NCBI GenBank assembly: GCA_016933215.1
Contig: JAFGBH010000037.1
Span: 1 to 47,794, forward strand
Length of the DNA stretch: 47,794 nucleotides
Direction: 5' to 3'
From: Deltaproteobacteria bacterium
GTDB lineage: Bacteria; Desulfobacterota; Syntrophia; Syntrophales; UBA2210
Shown here one piece after another: positions 7,995 through 19,722 of this stretch; within the stretch, counting starts at the first letter, position 1; every line of letters begins with the position of its first letter. The position numbers and the translations under genes were made by a program. A model generated the notes under the pieces. That model did not search any database. It saw nothing but the letters and a program-made list of their open reading frames with translations, and was not told where the DNA came from.

Positions 7995-8835
7995 TCGGTC
8001 GCCCCCCTGTTTTTCTCCTGATCAATATCAGGATTATACCTAAAGCAACCATGAAAAGGCAGAGCACCTGCCCCATGGTGACACTGCCCGCCACGAAACC
8101 CATCTGAAAATCGGGCTCGCGCGCGAATTCAATAAAAAAGCGCGCGATCCCGTATCCTATAAGATAGAAAGAGAAGATACAACCGTCAAAGCAGTTCTTT
8201 TTCCGTATGCTCCAGAGGATAACAAAGAGGACGATTCCCTCGAAGAAGGCCTCGTAAAGCTGGGATGGGTGCCGGAGCTGAAAGAGGGGATCGAGGGGGA
8301 AATACATGCCCCAGGCGTACCCGGTCACGCGGCCGTAAAGCTCGCCGTTTATGAAATTGCCAATTCTTCCGAAGGTATATCCGAGGGGAATGGCGGAGCA
8401 GAGAAGGTCGGCAAAGGGGAAAAACCCTATGCCGCGTTTCCAACAGAACACCACAGTGGCAACTGCGGCTCCGATAAGGCCGCCGTGGTACGACATACCG
8501 CTGATGCCGACGTACCTGAACCCGTCAGAGATGTCGAAGGGGAATATGATGGCCAGGGGATGGGAGAGATAAAACTCGAGGTTGTAAAAGAGGACATATC
8601 CGAGGCGCGCCCCGAGAAGAAGCCCGATGATCGCCCATATAAAGTAGTCCTGAACGGCTTCTTTTGAATAATCCAGTTTTTCCGATTGTATCCTGTATAC
8701 AACCAAAAGGTAGGTGATAAAAAAGGCGACGATATACATGAGGCTGTAGTAGCGAATCTGGAGGGAGCCTATCTCGATGAGATTGGGGTTTATATGCTCA
8801 GGAATGTGCTGCCAGAAGAAGAGAAATCGATCCAT
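7987..8835 (-). CDS. lgt: Prolipoprotein diacylglyceryl transferase
   Basis: Lgt moves diacylglyceryl from phosphatidylglycerol to the lipobox cysteine of prolipoproteins in the inner membrane. The 282-residue product has the family's multiple helices and signature segments: RIGNFINGELYGR in the centre, HPSQLYEAFFEG near residue 200, and the N-terminal IRYYSLMYI. The ATG at 8835 (MDRFLFF) is preferred over the frame start at 8874, because that start would place a terminator hairpin inside the gene. It begins the lgt-RDD-flavoprotein-zinc ribbon-TatD group. Lipoproteins that need it, such as those at 2353 and 39787, occur in this window. Confidence 0.93.
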   Translation of the reverse strand: MDRFLFFWQHIPEHINPNLIEIGSLQIRYYSLMYIVAFFITYLLVVYRIQSEKLDYSKEAVQDYFIWAIIGLLLGARLGYVLFYNLEFYLSHPLAIIFPFDISDGFRYVGISGMSYHGGLIGAAVATVVFCWKRGIGFFPFADLLCSAIPLGYTFGRIGNFINGELYGRVTGYAWGMYFPLDPLFQLRHPSQLYEAFFEGIVLFVILWSIRKKNCFDGCIFSFYLIGYGIARFFIEFAREPDFQMGFVAGSVTMGQVLCLFMVALGIILILIRRKTGGRPNG

Positions 8836-8847
8836 CGTCACGCCTAT

Positions 8848-8876
8848 TGTAAAATGGGCACGCTGCGTGCCCATTT
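8848..8876 (-). terminator. Intrinsic terminator between the FmdB gene and lgt
   Basis: A perfect 11-bp inverted repeat (arms 8852-8862 and 8866-8876, loop CTG) ends on the minus strand in CATTTTACAAT, giving a stem with a short T run. It lies about 55 bases after the FmdB stop and just before the lgt start. It probably ends the gyrA-rtcB-trxB-fmdB transcript or attenuates entry into lgt. A second smaller hairpin, CCGGCA-CAC-TGCCGG, is at 8903-8917. Confidence 0.7.
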
Positions 8877-8929
8877 CCGATAATATGATTCTGATCCTTA
8901 TACCGGCACACTGCCGGCACCTCTTACCC

Positions 8930-9124
8930 TCAAGTAAAATGTGACGATGGCGAACAGGAACCTGAAGAGCATCCCCCGCAGGGAGAACTTACGGCGGACA
9001 TGACTTTTTTTACCTTATTTTTCCCACACTTGGGACATTTTATATCCTTGTCATCGTCACTCATCGATCGAATCATCTCAAATTCGTTCGCACAGTTTTC
9101 GCATCGGTATTCGTAGATCGGCAT
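8930..9124 (-). CDS. FmdB-type zinc-ribbon protein
   Basis: A 64-residue protein with the hallmark start MPIYEYRC and zinc cysteines at 8, 11, 30 and 33 (CENC and CPKC). A C-terminal tail carries three more cysteines (49, 52, 57) in a Gly/Ser/Cys-rich stretch. This is the FmdB putative regulatory family, named from the formamidase cluster of Methylophilus; most members have no known role. It follows trxB by 27 bases on the same strand. The tail CGGCSSGSC could bind metal or be redox active, but that is inference. Confidence 0.85.
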   Translation of the reverse strand: MPIYEYRCENCANEFEMIRSMSDDDKDIKCPKCGKNKVKKVMSAVSSPCGGCSSGSCSPSSHFT

Positions 9125-9151
9125 CTTAGTTTTTCTTCCTCCGTCTTCTCG

Positions 9152-10123
9152 TTAATATGCCTGACCCTTGAGTTCATCAACATAAAGTTCGGCATTATGC
9201 GCCGCCGTCGCCCCGTCACCGCAGGCCGTGACAACCTGACGGAGCGTCTTTTCTATGCAGTCACCGCAGGCAAATATACCCTCTGTCGATGTTCTCATAT
9301 CGCTGTCAACGATAATATAACCACCCTTTCCGCACTTGACAAGGTCTTTCACGAGATCCGTTATCGGGTCCAGCCCGATGAAGATGAAGGCTCCGTCCGC
9401 TTTGATCTCGCTCAGTTTTTCCGGTGATTTTACGTTTTTTATCCTGACGCCCGTGACGCCACTCTGATCGCCTGTTATCTCATCGATGACGGAATCCCAG
9501 GCGAATTCTATTTTCTCATTGGCAAGGGCCCGTTCCTGGAGGATGCCCGTGGCGCGAAGTCGGTCTCTCCGGTGTATAATCGTGACCTTGCTGGCAAATT
9601 TTGTCAGAAAGATCGCCTCCTGAACGGCCGTATCTCCGCCACCCACAACGACAACGTCCCTTTGTCTGTAAAAGGGGGCGTCACAGGTCGCACAATAGGA
9701 GATTCCCCTTCCGATAAACTCCTTTTCTCCCGGAACACCGAGCGGCCTCCAGGCGGCACCGGTGGCAACGATGACGGAAAGGGTCTGATATTCAGCATTA
9801 TCCGTCACAATCTTCCAGCCCTTCACATCTCCCGCTTTTTCTCTTGCTATGGAATGTACCTGCTCGGATTTTATCTCGAGGCCGAACCTTACCGCCTGCT
9901 CCTTGAACTTATTGACCAGTTCCTGCCCGGTCACATCGGGAAGACCGGGATAATTCTCTATGATATCCGTCACCGTGATCTGGCTGACCGTCGCATTCCC
10001 TTCGAGAAGCAAAACCTTGAGGCTTGCCCGTGAGGCATAGAGTCCCGCCGTCAGGCCGCCGGGACCTCCACCTACTATCACCACATCATAGGTATTTTCA
10101 GGAATAGTAATCTCACCCATCAT
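9152..10123 (-). CDS. trxB: Thioredoxin reductase
   Basis: A 323-residue low-molecular-weight thioredoxin reductase that passes electrons from NADPH through FAD to thioredoxin in the cytoplasm. It has the FAD motif GGGPGGLTAG at 18-27, the redox CATC at 144-147 in ISYCATCDAPFYR, the NADPH motif GGGDTA near 168 and the second FAD motif ACGDC near 291. Length and order match the bacterial enzyme, so it is a standard cysteine (not selenocysteine) type. It lies 18 bases after rtcB and 27 before the FmdB gene. Confidence 0.94.
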   Translation of the reverse strand: MMGEITIPENTYDVVIVGGGPGGLTAGLYASRASLKVLLLEGNATVSQITVTDIIENYPGLPDVTGQELVNKFKEQAVRFGLEIKSEQVHSIAREKAGDVKGWKIVTDNAEYQTLSVIVATGAAWRPLGVPGEKEFIGRGISYCATCDAPFYRQRDVVVVGGGDTAVQEAIFLTKFASKVTIIHRRDRLRATGILQERALANEKIEFAWDSVIDEITGDQSGVTGVRIKNVKSPEKLSEIKADGAFIFIGLDPITDLVKDLVKCGKGGYIIVDSDMRTSTEGIFACGDCIEKTLRQVVTACGDGATAAHNAELYVDELKGQAY

Positions 10124-10141
10124 TGCCCTCCGTACGTATCG

Positions 10142-11584
10142 CTACCCCTTGATACAGCCGACGGCTCGAAGCCTGGCAACTTTTCTTGACAGCCCCGCAT
10201 TATGAACCACATCGACAACTTTGTCTATGTCTTTATAGGCCTCGGGCACCTCTTCGCTGAGGGTGCGTTTCCCCGTGGCCATCACCACAACGCCGCGCTC
10301 GGCCATTTCCCGGCCGATCGAGCGGCCCCTGGTTGTTTTGGCCGCCTTCGAACGGCTCATCACTCTGCCCGCCCCGTGGCAGGTACTTCCGAAGGTTTCC
10401 CTATAGGCCTTTTCCGTTCCCACAAGGACATAGGAGCCCGTTCCCATATCGCCCGGTATCAGGACGGGCTGACCCACTGTGCGATACTGCTCCGGCAGCG
10501 CTCTATGGCCGGGAGGAAAAGCACGGGTTGCCCCCTTGCGGTGAACACAGACCTTTTTCTCTCTTCCCTCTATGGGAAAGCTCTCCATCTTTGCGATGTT
10601 GTGACACACATCGTAGAGGAGCCTTGCCCCCATCTCGCGGGGAGATTTTTTGAGCGTTCTTCCGAGGGTTTCTCTCGTCCAGTGCATCAGCATCTGCCGG
10701 TTTGTCCAGGCATAATTTGCCGCGCAGGCCATGGCCGAAAGATACTCCTTTCCTTCATTCGAGCGGAGATAGGCACAGGCAAGCTGCCGATCGGGAAGAG
10801 AAAAGTCGAGTTTCCCAACGGTTTTCATCATTCGCGCGAGGTAGTCGTCACAGACCTGATACCCGAAACCGCGCGAACCTGAATGGATAGCGACGGCAAC
10901 CTGGCCCACTTCAAGATGGAAGGCACGTGCCACCGCTTCGTCAAAGATCTCCTCTACCACTTCTATCTCAAGGAAATGATTCCCCGAACCGAGGGTGCCG
11001 AGCTGCTGCTTGCCTCTTTCAAGGGCCTTATCACTCACACAGTCAGGATCGGCTCCCCCCATTTTCCCCTCGTCCTCGGTGGACAAAAGATCGTCGGTTG
11101 AACCGTATCCGTGATCAACGGCCCACGTCGCCCCCTCGAGAAGAACTTTTTTCTCTTCCTTGGCCGAGAGATTGAGCGGTCCCTTCGATCCCACACCGGT
11201 CGGTATGTCCCTGAAAAGGGCCGTTACGAGATCCGGTATCCGGTTTTTTATCTCTTCAACGTGGAGTTTGGTCGTCATGAGACGGACGCCGCAGTTGATG
11301 TCGTAGCCGACACCTCCGGGAGAAATAATGCCATCTGCGGCATCAAAGGCCGCCACACCCCCTATGGGGAAACCATACCCCCAGTGCATGTCGGGCATTG
11401 CCATAGAATACTTAATGATACCGGGAAGGTGGGCCACATTGGCGACCTGTTTCGGGCTCTCGTCGGCCCCGATACTGCCGATCATATCCCTGCTGGAATA
11501 GATCATGCCGGGAACACGCATCCCCCCCACACGGGGGATAATCCACAGGAAATCGTCGATCTTTTCTATTCTGATATCAGACAT
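10142..11584 (-). CDS. rtcB: RNA-splicing ligase RtcB
   Basis: RtcB joins RNA 2',3'-cyclic phosphate or 3'-phosphate ends to 5'-OH ends using GTP and manganese. The 480-residue product starts at ATG 11584 (MSDIRIEKIDDF); the longer frame to 11635 would overlap archease by 59 bases and has no conserved sequence. Visible motifs are the metal-binding cysteine near 98 in GGVGYDINCGVR, the GSGNHFLEI segment, and GSTCHGAGRVMSR, which holds the guanylated histidine. The ATG overlaps the archease stop by eight bases. Archease is the known activator of RtcB, so the pair is functional and coupled. In bacteria the system serves RNA repair. Confidence 0.95.
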   Translation of the reverse strand: MSDIRIEKIDDFLWIIPRVGGMRVPGMIYSSRDMIGSIGADESPKQVANVAHLPGIIKYSMAMPDMHWGYGFPIGGVAAFDAADGIISPGGVGYDINCGVRLMTTKLHVEEIKNRIPDLVTALFRDIPTGVGSKGPLNLSAKEEKKVLLEGATWAVDHGYGSTDDLLSTEDEGKMGGADPDCVSDKALERGKQQLGTLGSGNHFLEIEVVEEIFDEAVARAFHLEVGQVAVAIHSGSRGFGYQVCDDYLARMMKTVGKLDFSLPDRQLACAYLRSNEGKEYLSAMACAANYAWTNRQMLMHWTRETLGRTLKKSPREMGARLLYDVCHNIAKMESFPIEGREKKVCVHRKGATRAFPPGHRALPEQYRTVGQPVLIPGDMGTGSYVLVGTEKAYRETFGSTCHGAGRVMSRSKAAKTTRGRSIGREMAERGVVVMATGKRTLSEEVPEAYKDIDKVVDVVHNAGLSRKVARLRAVGCIKG

Positions 11585-11993
11585 CACAGATGACCCGCCC
11601 CATGAACCCATCGGACGTGGGAGTGATTCGTACATGATGATAGGTGACGGCCTTTATCTCTGTATTTATACCGTGCTTTTTCGGATCGAAGATCTCTCCT
11701 TCCGCCTCTCCCGAGAGTGAATGGTCGTCCAGTTCGTAAACGGCGAAGCGGCGTAGTAAGAATCCTTCGATATGGAAGAGAGAGAGTAGTTCCCTCATGA
11801 AATTGACCAGCAGATCTTCACGGTCCGAACCCTCAACTGAAACCGTTCTTTTTTCTCTCATCGCGATGCCGCCTATATCCGTTATCGTGTCAAAGAGGGC
11901 AAAAGCGGCATTGGAAAAGAGTTCCCTTTCGTCCCGTCCGTATATTTCCAGACCGAGATCGGCGGTATGATCAAATGTCCTGTATCGTTCCAT
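11577..11993 (-). CDS. Archease, RtcB activator
   Basis: A 138-residue archease. It shows the conserved N-terminal HTADLGLEIYG with the metal-binding aspartate, a central LLVNFMRELLSLFH and the C-terminal KAVTYHHVRI. Archease speeds RtcB turnover and its guanylation and widens nucleotide use. The ATG at 11993 shares its A with the TGA of gyrA (TGATG), so translation is coupled to gyrase; the GTG three bases earlier is less likely. Its stop overlaps rtcB by eight bases. Confidence 0.92.
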   Translation of the reverse strand: MERYRTFDHTADLGLEIYGRDERELFSNAAFALFDTITDIGGIAMREKRTVSVEGSDREDLLVNFMRELLSLFHIEGFLLRRFAVYELDDHSLSGEAEGEIFDPKKHGINTEIKAVTYHHVRITPTSDGFMGRVICDV

Positions 11994-14497
11994 CACACGA
12001 CTTCTTCAGGCTGCTCTTCCTCCGGAACCGGACCATTTTCGTCTGAGGTTTCCTCAAAGGGCCCGCTCTCCTCCTCCCTCTCGGCCCTGGCAAGTCCAAC
12101 GAATCGTTCATCCTCATCGAGCCCTATCAGTTTTACACCCTGGGTACTTCTATGCAGGAGGGAAATTTCGTCCACCCTCATTCGAATTATCTTCCCCGAA
12201 TCACTGATCAGGATCACATCTTCGTCTCCCACAACCTGCTTGATTCCCGAGACATATCCGATCTTCGGTACCGTCTTCAGGTTGATGATACCCTTTCCTC
12301 CCCTTGACTGGACCCTGTATTCCTTGATCTCTGTCCTTTTGCCGTAGCCGTTCTCCGACACGGTCAAGATGGAATTCGTCTCCCCCAGTATCTCCATGCC
12401 TATGACGGAATCATCCTTCACCATCCTGATTCCCGTGACGCCCCGGGAGGTTCTTCCTATGGGTCTGGCATCGGTTTCCTTGAACCGGATCGCCTTTCCC
12501 ATCCTGGTGCCGAGAAAGATATCCTGATTCCCGTCGGTGAGCCTTACATCGATCAGTTCATCGCCTTCATCCATCGTGATGGCAATGATTCCCCCCGCAC
12601 GGGGATGGGAATACGCCATAAGCTTGGTCTTCTTGATAATCCCCCGTTTCGTGGCCATAACCACATATTTGTCCTCGACAAATTCCGTGACGGGAAGGAC
12701 GGCGCTTATCTTCTCACCGCTCGATATTCCGATGAGGTTGACGATAGCCTTTCCCTTCGCTGCACGTCCGGCCTGTGGAATCTGGTATATCTTGAGCCAG
12801 TGCACCCGTCCCGTATTCGTGAAGAAAAGAATATGGCTGTGCGTCGAGGCCACAAAGAGCTTCTCCACAAAATCGTCTTCCTTCGTTCCCATCCCTACCT
12901 TGCCACGGCCGCCGCGATGCTGGCTGCGATAGAGACTGACGGGGTTTCTCTTGATATAGGCCTGATGGGTAATGGTGACCACCATATTTTCCTCGACGAT
13001 CATATCCTCGATATCGATTTCCTCGCTGTCGAGAACGATCTCTGTCCTCCTCACATCGCCGTAGCGTTTTTGAATATCTTCCAGCTCTTCTACGATAATG
13101 TTCAGTATCTTCCGGGGATCTGCCAGAATACCCTCCAGCTTCCTGACAAGGGCCGTGATTTCAGTGTGTTCCTCCCGTATCTTGTCCCTCTCCAGGCCCG
13201 TCAGTCTCTGAAGTCGCATCTCCAGTATGGCCCGTGCCTGGATCTCGCTCAATCCGAACCGGGAACAGAGGGCCGTTTCAGCTTCTTTCGCGTTCGCCGA
13301 CCCCTTGATAACGGCGATGACCTCGTCAATATTATCGAGGGCAATGATCAGGCCTTCCAGTATATGGAGTCTCTCCCGCGCTCTCGCGAGATCGAACATG
13401 GTCCTTCTCGTGACAACCTGTTTCCTGAAATTAATAAAACTTTGAAGGAGCTGCTTCAGGTTGAAGATCTTTGGCTGACCGTTTTCTATGGCAAGCATGA
13501 TAATGCCGAAACTTGACTGCATCTGTGTGTGTTTGTAGAGTTGGTTGAGGATAACCCCGGAGATCTCATCGCGCTTCAGGTCAATGACGATGCGCATCCC
13601 TTCCCTGTCCGATTCGTCTCTCAAGTCAGCAATTCCGGTTATCCTCTTCTCCTTCACCAGATCGGAGATCTTTTCGATAAGGGATGCCTTGTTCACCATA
13701 TAGGGAATTTCCGTGATGACGATGCTCTCCCTATCGTTCCGCGCGTTTCTCTCTATGATGGCCCGTGCACGGACCCTGATTATACCCCTTCCCGTCCTAT
13801 AGGCCTGTATGATGCCCTGTTTTCCATTGATGAAACCGGCCGTTGGAAAATCGGGACCCTTGATAAAGAGCATGAGGTCGTCAATCGAAAGCTCGGGATT
13901 CTGTATGAGTTCGATGATGCCGTCAACGACCTCGGTCAGATTATGGGGAGGTATGTTGGTAGTCACACCCACGGCTATTCCGGACGAGCCGTTTAAGAGA
14001 AGGGCCGGTATCTTGGCGGGAAGTATGACCGGTTCCTTGAGAGATTCGTCATAATTTGGAATAAAATCAACGGTTTCCTTTTCCAGATCAGCCAGAAGTT
14101 CCTCGGTGATCCGCGCCATCCGTATCTCCGTATATCTCATGGCCGCCGGGGGATCACCGTCCACAGACCCGAAATTGCCCTGGCCATCGACAAGGGGATA
14201 GCGCATGGAGAAATCCTGGGCCATTCTCACGATAGTATCATAGGCGGCCTGATCGCCATGGGGATGATATTTACCGATGATATCGCCCACAATTCTTGCC
14301 GATTTCTTATAGGGTCTGTTCCAGCGGTTACCGAGGTCCGACATGGCAAAGAGGGCCCTTCTGTGAACCGGTTTCAGGCCGTCCCTGACGTCGGGGATAG
14401 CACGACCGACGATCACGCTCATGGCATAATCCATATAGGATTTTTTCATCTCTGCTTCTATTGTAACCGGCATATTACGCTGGTACAGCTGATTCAT
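11993..14497 (-). CDS. gyrA: DNA gyrase subunit A
   Basis: An 834-residue GyrA, the DNA-cleaving and wrapping subunit of gyrase. The catalytic tyrosine is Y122 in [10 protein letters not shown]. The C-terminal domain contains the GyrA-box-like QSRGGKG and further beta-pinwheel blades, and an acidic tail follows. Numbering through the quinolone region matches E. coli: [10 protein letters not shown] covers 78-87, with Gln at 83 where Ser, Thr or Ala is usual, and Asp at 87. The gene lies 117 bases after gyrB on the same strand and its stop overlaps the archease start. Confidence 0.97.
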   Translation of the reverse strand: MNQLYQRNMPVTIEAEMKKSYMDYAMSVIVGRAIPDVRDGLKPVHRRALFAMSDLGNRWNRPYKKSARIVGDIIGKYHPHGDQAAYDTIVRMAQDFSMRYPLVDGQGNFGSVDGDPPAAMRYTEIRMARITEELLADLEKETVDFIPNYDESLKEPVILPAKIPALLLNGSSGIAVGVTTNIPPHNLTEVVDGIIELIQNPELSIDDLMLFIKGPDFPTAGFINGKQGIIQAYRTGRGIIRVRARAIIERNARNDRESIVITEIPYMVNKASLIEKISDLVKEKRITGIADLRDESDREGMRIVIDLKRDEISGVILNQLYKHTQMQSSFGIIMLAIENGQPKIFNLKQLLQSFINFRKQVVTRRTMFDLARARERLHILEGLIIALDNIDEVIAVIKGSANAKEAETALCSRFGLSEIQARAILEMRLQRLTGLERDKIREEHTEITALVRKLEGILADPRKILNIIVEELEDIQKRYGDVRRTEIVLDSEEIDIEDMIVEENMVVTITHQAYIKRNPVSLYRSQHRGGRGKVGMGTKEDDFVEKLFVASTHSHILFFTNTGRVHWLKIYQIPQAGRAAKGKAIVNLIGISSGEKISAVLPVTEFVEDKYVVMATKRGIIKKTKLMAYSHPRAGGIIAITMDEGDELIDVRLTDGNQDIFLGTRMGKAIRFKETDARPIGRTSRGVTGIRMVKDDSVIGMEILGETNSILTVSENGYGKRTEIKEYRVQSRGGKGIINLKTVPKIGYVSGIKQVVGDEDVILISDSGKIIRMRVDEISLLHRSTQGVKLIGLDEDERFVGLARAEREEESGPFEETSDENGPVPEEEQPEEVV

Positions 14498-14614
14498 TCT
14501 ATCCTCCTAACAATAAAAAGCACTGCACTATCAGTGTCAAGCTGCTTTGCGAATTTAATCGACCAGGGATAAACAGACAGGCAAGGCATGAATGCGCTAT
14601 TGCTCTCACTCTTC

Positions 14615-17026
<2,412 letters not shown>

Positions 17027-17030
17027 CTAA

Positions 17031-18155
17031 CTACTCCTCCCTTAATTTTATCGGCATCACGATACACATGTAATTTTTATTCTCTATCGGCTGAATGACG
17101 CCGGGACCTTCTTTTCCCCTCATCATTAAAGAAATGGTATCTTCGTGAATAACATCAATGGCATCGATAAGATACCTCACATTATATCCCACCGTCATAT
17201 TTTCACCCTGATAGGATATATCAATCTCATCCTTTGCCTCTCCCACATCGGGATTGATAGAACTGAGGTGGACCTTGCCTCCGGAAACCTCTATTTTCAC
17301 ACCGCTGAATCTTTCACTTGACATAACGCTCATCCTTTTCAACGAGCGCAGCATCTTGTCCCGGTCAATATGTATGTCCGTCCCATCATCCTTGGGCATC
17401 ACCTTCTTATAATCGGGATAATCGGCATCGATAAGCATGACCCTTAGTATGGTGCTGTCTTTTTTAAAGACACAGGCCCTGCGATCCCTGATCGCCATCT
17501 CGATATACTCGTTTCCGTCTTCGACAAGCTTCCGTATCTCGCTGACCCCTTTTCTCGGAATAATAATCCCCTCCATATCTCCATGAATAGAATCCTCATC
17601 CCCTATATCCATCGTGACAATCGACAACCGGTGACCATCGGTAGCCACCATCCCGACCTTACCCCCCTTGCATTCAAAATAAACGCCGTTGAGACCGGGT
17701 CTCATTTCATCGGTAGAGATGGCAAACATGGTTTTACCGATCATCTCCTTGAACATATCACTCTTCATCCTGAAGAAACCTTCATCCGCCTCTTCAACAA
17801 CCTCGGGATAATCATCTGCCGGAATGCCGGGAATTCTATAGGCAACCTTGTCACAGGTAATATTAACCCAGTTGTTATCGAGTTTTTTGAAATCGATAAC
17901 GTCTCCTTCTATCTCCCGCAGCATCTCCGATAATTTCCGCGCCGCCACCGTAATTTCACCCGGTACCTTCACCGCTGCTTCATAATCGGCGACCAGTCCT
18001 ATTTCCCTGTCTGTTGCCACCATCCTGACTTTATTCTCCCCGGCACTGAGAAGTATATTATTCAGTATCGGTATGGTTGTTTTTCTCTCTACAATACCAA
18101 GTGTTCTTTGAACCCCTGCCAGGAAAAGATTTCTATCCATAGAAAATTCCATCAT
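17031..18155 (-). CDS. dnaN: DNA polymerase III sliding clamp (beta subunit)
   Basis: The 374-residue clamp encircles DNA and tethers polymerase III. It has the expected three-domain length, with TTIPILNNILLSA in domain I, the conserved GLNGVYFE in domain II, and the C-terminal ending VMPIKL, which forms part of the peptide-binding cleft. It lies 129 bases after dnaA and directly before gyrB. recF, often placed between dnaN and gyrB, is absent. Confidence 0.96.
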   Translation of the reverse strand: MMEFSMDRNLFLAGVQRTLGIVERKTTIPILNNILLSAGENKVRMVATDREIGLVADYEAAVKVPGEITVAARKLSEMLREIEGDVIDFKKLDNNWVNITCDKVAYRIPGIPADDYPEVVEEADEGFFRMKSDMFKEMIGKTMFAISTDEMRPGLNGVYFECKGGKVGMVATDGHRLSIVTMDIGDEDSIHGDMEGIIIPRKGVSEIRKLVEDGNEYIEMAIRDRRACVFKKDSTILRVMLIDADYPDYKKVMPKDDGTDIHIDRDKMLRSLKRMSVMSSERFSGVKIEVSGGKVHLSSINPDVGEAKDEIDISYQGENMTVGYNVRYLIDAIDVIHEDTISLMMRGKEGPGVIQPIENKNYMCIVMPIKLREE

Positions 18156-18284
18156 GACACCTACCTTTATTATTTAGTAAAAAAGATATTTAGTAGTAAC
18201 AATAGAGACTGTTGATATGTTAACAGCCAACTCTACCTTCCTGTTTTACTCATTTTTTTTACCAATATTTCTGTTATCTACCTG
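18156..18284. other. AT-rich dnaA-dnaN intergenic segment
   Basis: This 129-base gap is very AT-rich with T and A tracts and the partly symmetric TGTTGATATGTTAACAG. Only poor DnaA-box matches (such as TTATCTACC) were found. It may act as an unwinding element or simply hold the dnaN promoter. No terminator was seen after dnaA. Confidence 0.35.
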
Positions 18285-19625
18285 TTAGGATTTTGTTTGC
18301 AACGTATCCTCTATTTCTTCCACAATCCTTTTTACTTCAATATCCGTATTTACTATTTTTTTGACCTTATTGGTTGAATATATCACCGTTGAATGATCTC
18401 TTCCCCCTACCTTACTTCCTATGTCAGGAAAAGAGAGATCGGTCAGTTGTCTCGATATGTACATAACTATCTGCCGTGGTAAGATGAGGTTTTTATTTTT
18501 CTTTTGAGATTTTATATCCGAGACCTTCATGTTGAATTTTAACGCGACGACCTTTATGATTTCATCAACCGTTATCTTTTTACCCTGTCTCTGTTTGAGG
18601 AGGTTTTTGAAAACCTCTTTTACCACATCGATATCCGTTTCCCTTCCCGTAAGCGATGAGTAAGCAGCTACTCTGGTAAGCATACCTTCCAGTTCCCTTA
18701 TATTGGAGTCAGCCACCGAAGCTATATAGTGGGTGACATCACTCGAGATGTTCATATTGTTTTCGTAAGCCTTTTTTTCGACGATTGCGACTCTGGTTTC
18801 GAGCTCCGGTGGTTGAATGTCTGCTATGAGACCCCATTCAAATCGTGATCGCAGTCTCCCCTCGAGATTTGGTATATCTTTGGGAAACTTATCGCTTGTC
18901 ACTACGATCTGTTTACCCGAATCGTGAAGGGTGTTGAAGGTGTGGAAAAACTCCTCCTGTGTCCTGTCCTTACCGGCGATGAACTGAATATCGTCAATCA
19001 GGAGAAAATCTATCTTTCTGAACTTTTCCCTGAAATTGGGCATCTTATCATAACGGATGGAATTGATGAGTTCATTCATGAACTGCTCGGCCGATACATA
19101 GAGAACGCTTTTGTCGGTATGAATGGTGTATGTGTGAAGACCGATGGCGTTTATCAGATGGGTTTTGCCAAGACCGACCCCCCCGTATATGAAAAGCGGA
19201 TTGTAGTTTGATGCCGGTTGTTCAGCTACAGAGATGGCGGCAGCATGGGCAAACTGATTTGACCCACCGACAATAAACCGTTCAAAACTGTAATTCGGGT
19301 TGAGCGAGGGGTGTAACTTCTGAGCTGCCGGGCTTTTCTTTACCTTTTTTTTCTTTTCCTCTATCGGGATCGGTGCAACCGAATCGTCTTTCTTCACGAG
19401 AAAATTTATATTGACGATGGTGCCAATAACACCGGTGAGGGCACCGTTTATTATAGAAAGATAATTTTCTATAAGCCACTCCTTGAAGAATTTATTTGGT
19501 ACCGAAAGGTATATATTATTCTCCTCTATGGAGTAGATTCTAATAGGCCTTATCCAGGTATCAAAGTTCTGCTGGCTTATCTTTTCTTTAATAATGTTGG
19601 TTCCTTCAGCCCATATAGATTCCAA
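18285..19625 (-). CDS. dnaA: Chromosomal replication initiator DnaA
   Basis: DnaA binds DnaA boxes at oriC and melts the origin with ATP. The 446-residue product has the N-terminal helicase-loading domain, the AAA+ core with Walker A GGVGLGKTHL near 147-156 and Walker B FLLIDDIQF, and the DNA-binding domain with the signature GGRDHSTVIYS near 408-418. The ATG encodes MESIWAEG. A perfect DnaA box lies 25 bases upstream, as in autoregulated dnaA promoters. It sits between parB and dnaN, all on one strand. Confidence 0.97.
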   Translation of the reverse strand: MESIWAEGTNIIKEKISQQNFDTWIRPIRIYSIEENNIYLSVPNKFFKEWLIENYLSIINGALTGVIGTIVNINFLVKKDDSVAPIPIEEKKKKVKKSPAAQKLHPSLNPNYSFERFIVGGSNQFAHAAAISVAEQPASNYNPLFIYGGVGLGKTHLINAIGLHTYTIHTDKSVLYVSAEQFMNELINSIRYDKMPNFREKFRKIDFLLIDDIQFIAGKDRTQEEFFHTFNTLHDSGKQIVVTSDKFPKDIPNLEGRLRSRFEWGLIADIQPPELETRVAIVEKKAYENNMNISSDVTHYIASVADSNIRELEGMLTRVAAYSSLTGRETDIDVVKEVFKNLLKQRQGKKITVDEIIKVVALKFNMKVSDIKSQKKNKNLILPRQIVMYISRQLTDLSFPDIGSKVGGRDHSTVIYSTNKVKKIVNTDIEVKRIVEEIEDTLQTKS

Positions 19626-19649
19626 TTTATCAAACCCCTATAAACAGCC

Positions 19650-19669
19650 TTATCCACAACTGTTGATAA
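19650..19669. promoter_or_regulatory. DnaA box pair upstream of dnaA
   Basis: TTATCCACA at 19650-19658 matches the consensus DnaA box exactly. Two bases on, TGTTGATAA (19661-19669) is TTATCAACA on the other strand, one mismatch from consensus, so the two face each other. They lie between dnaA and parB and could serve dnaA autoregulation or form part of oriC. Only two boxes are present, so calling the whole origin here is not secure. Confidence 0.65.
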
Positions 19670-19694
19670 CGCTTTTCTAATACATTTGTCACTG

Positions 19695-19722
19695 AATAAC
19701 AACCGCGGAAGCGGTTGTTATT
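19695..19722 (-). terminator. Hairpin at the end of parB
   Basis: A perfect 12-bp inverted repeat (arms 19695-19706 and 19711-19722, loop GGAA on the plus strand, TTCC on the minus) overlaps the parB stop codon. On the minus strand no T run follows, so it may be a transcript-stabilising or weak terminating stem rather than a classical terminator. It separates parAB from the dnaA promoter. Confidence 0.5.
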
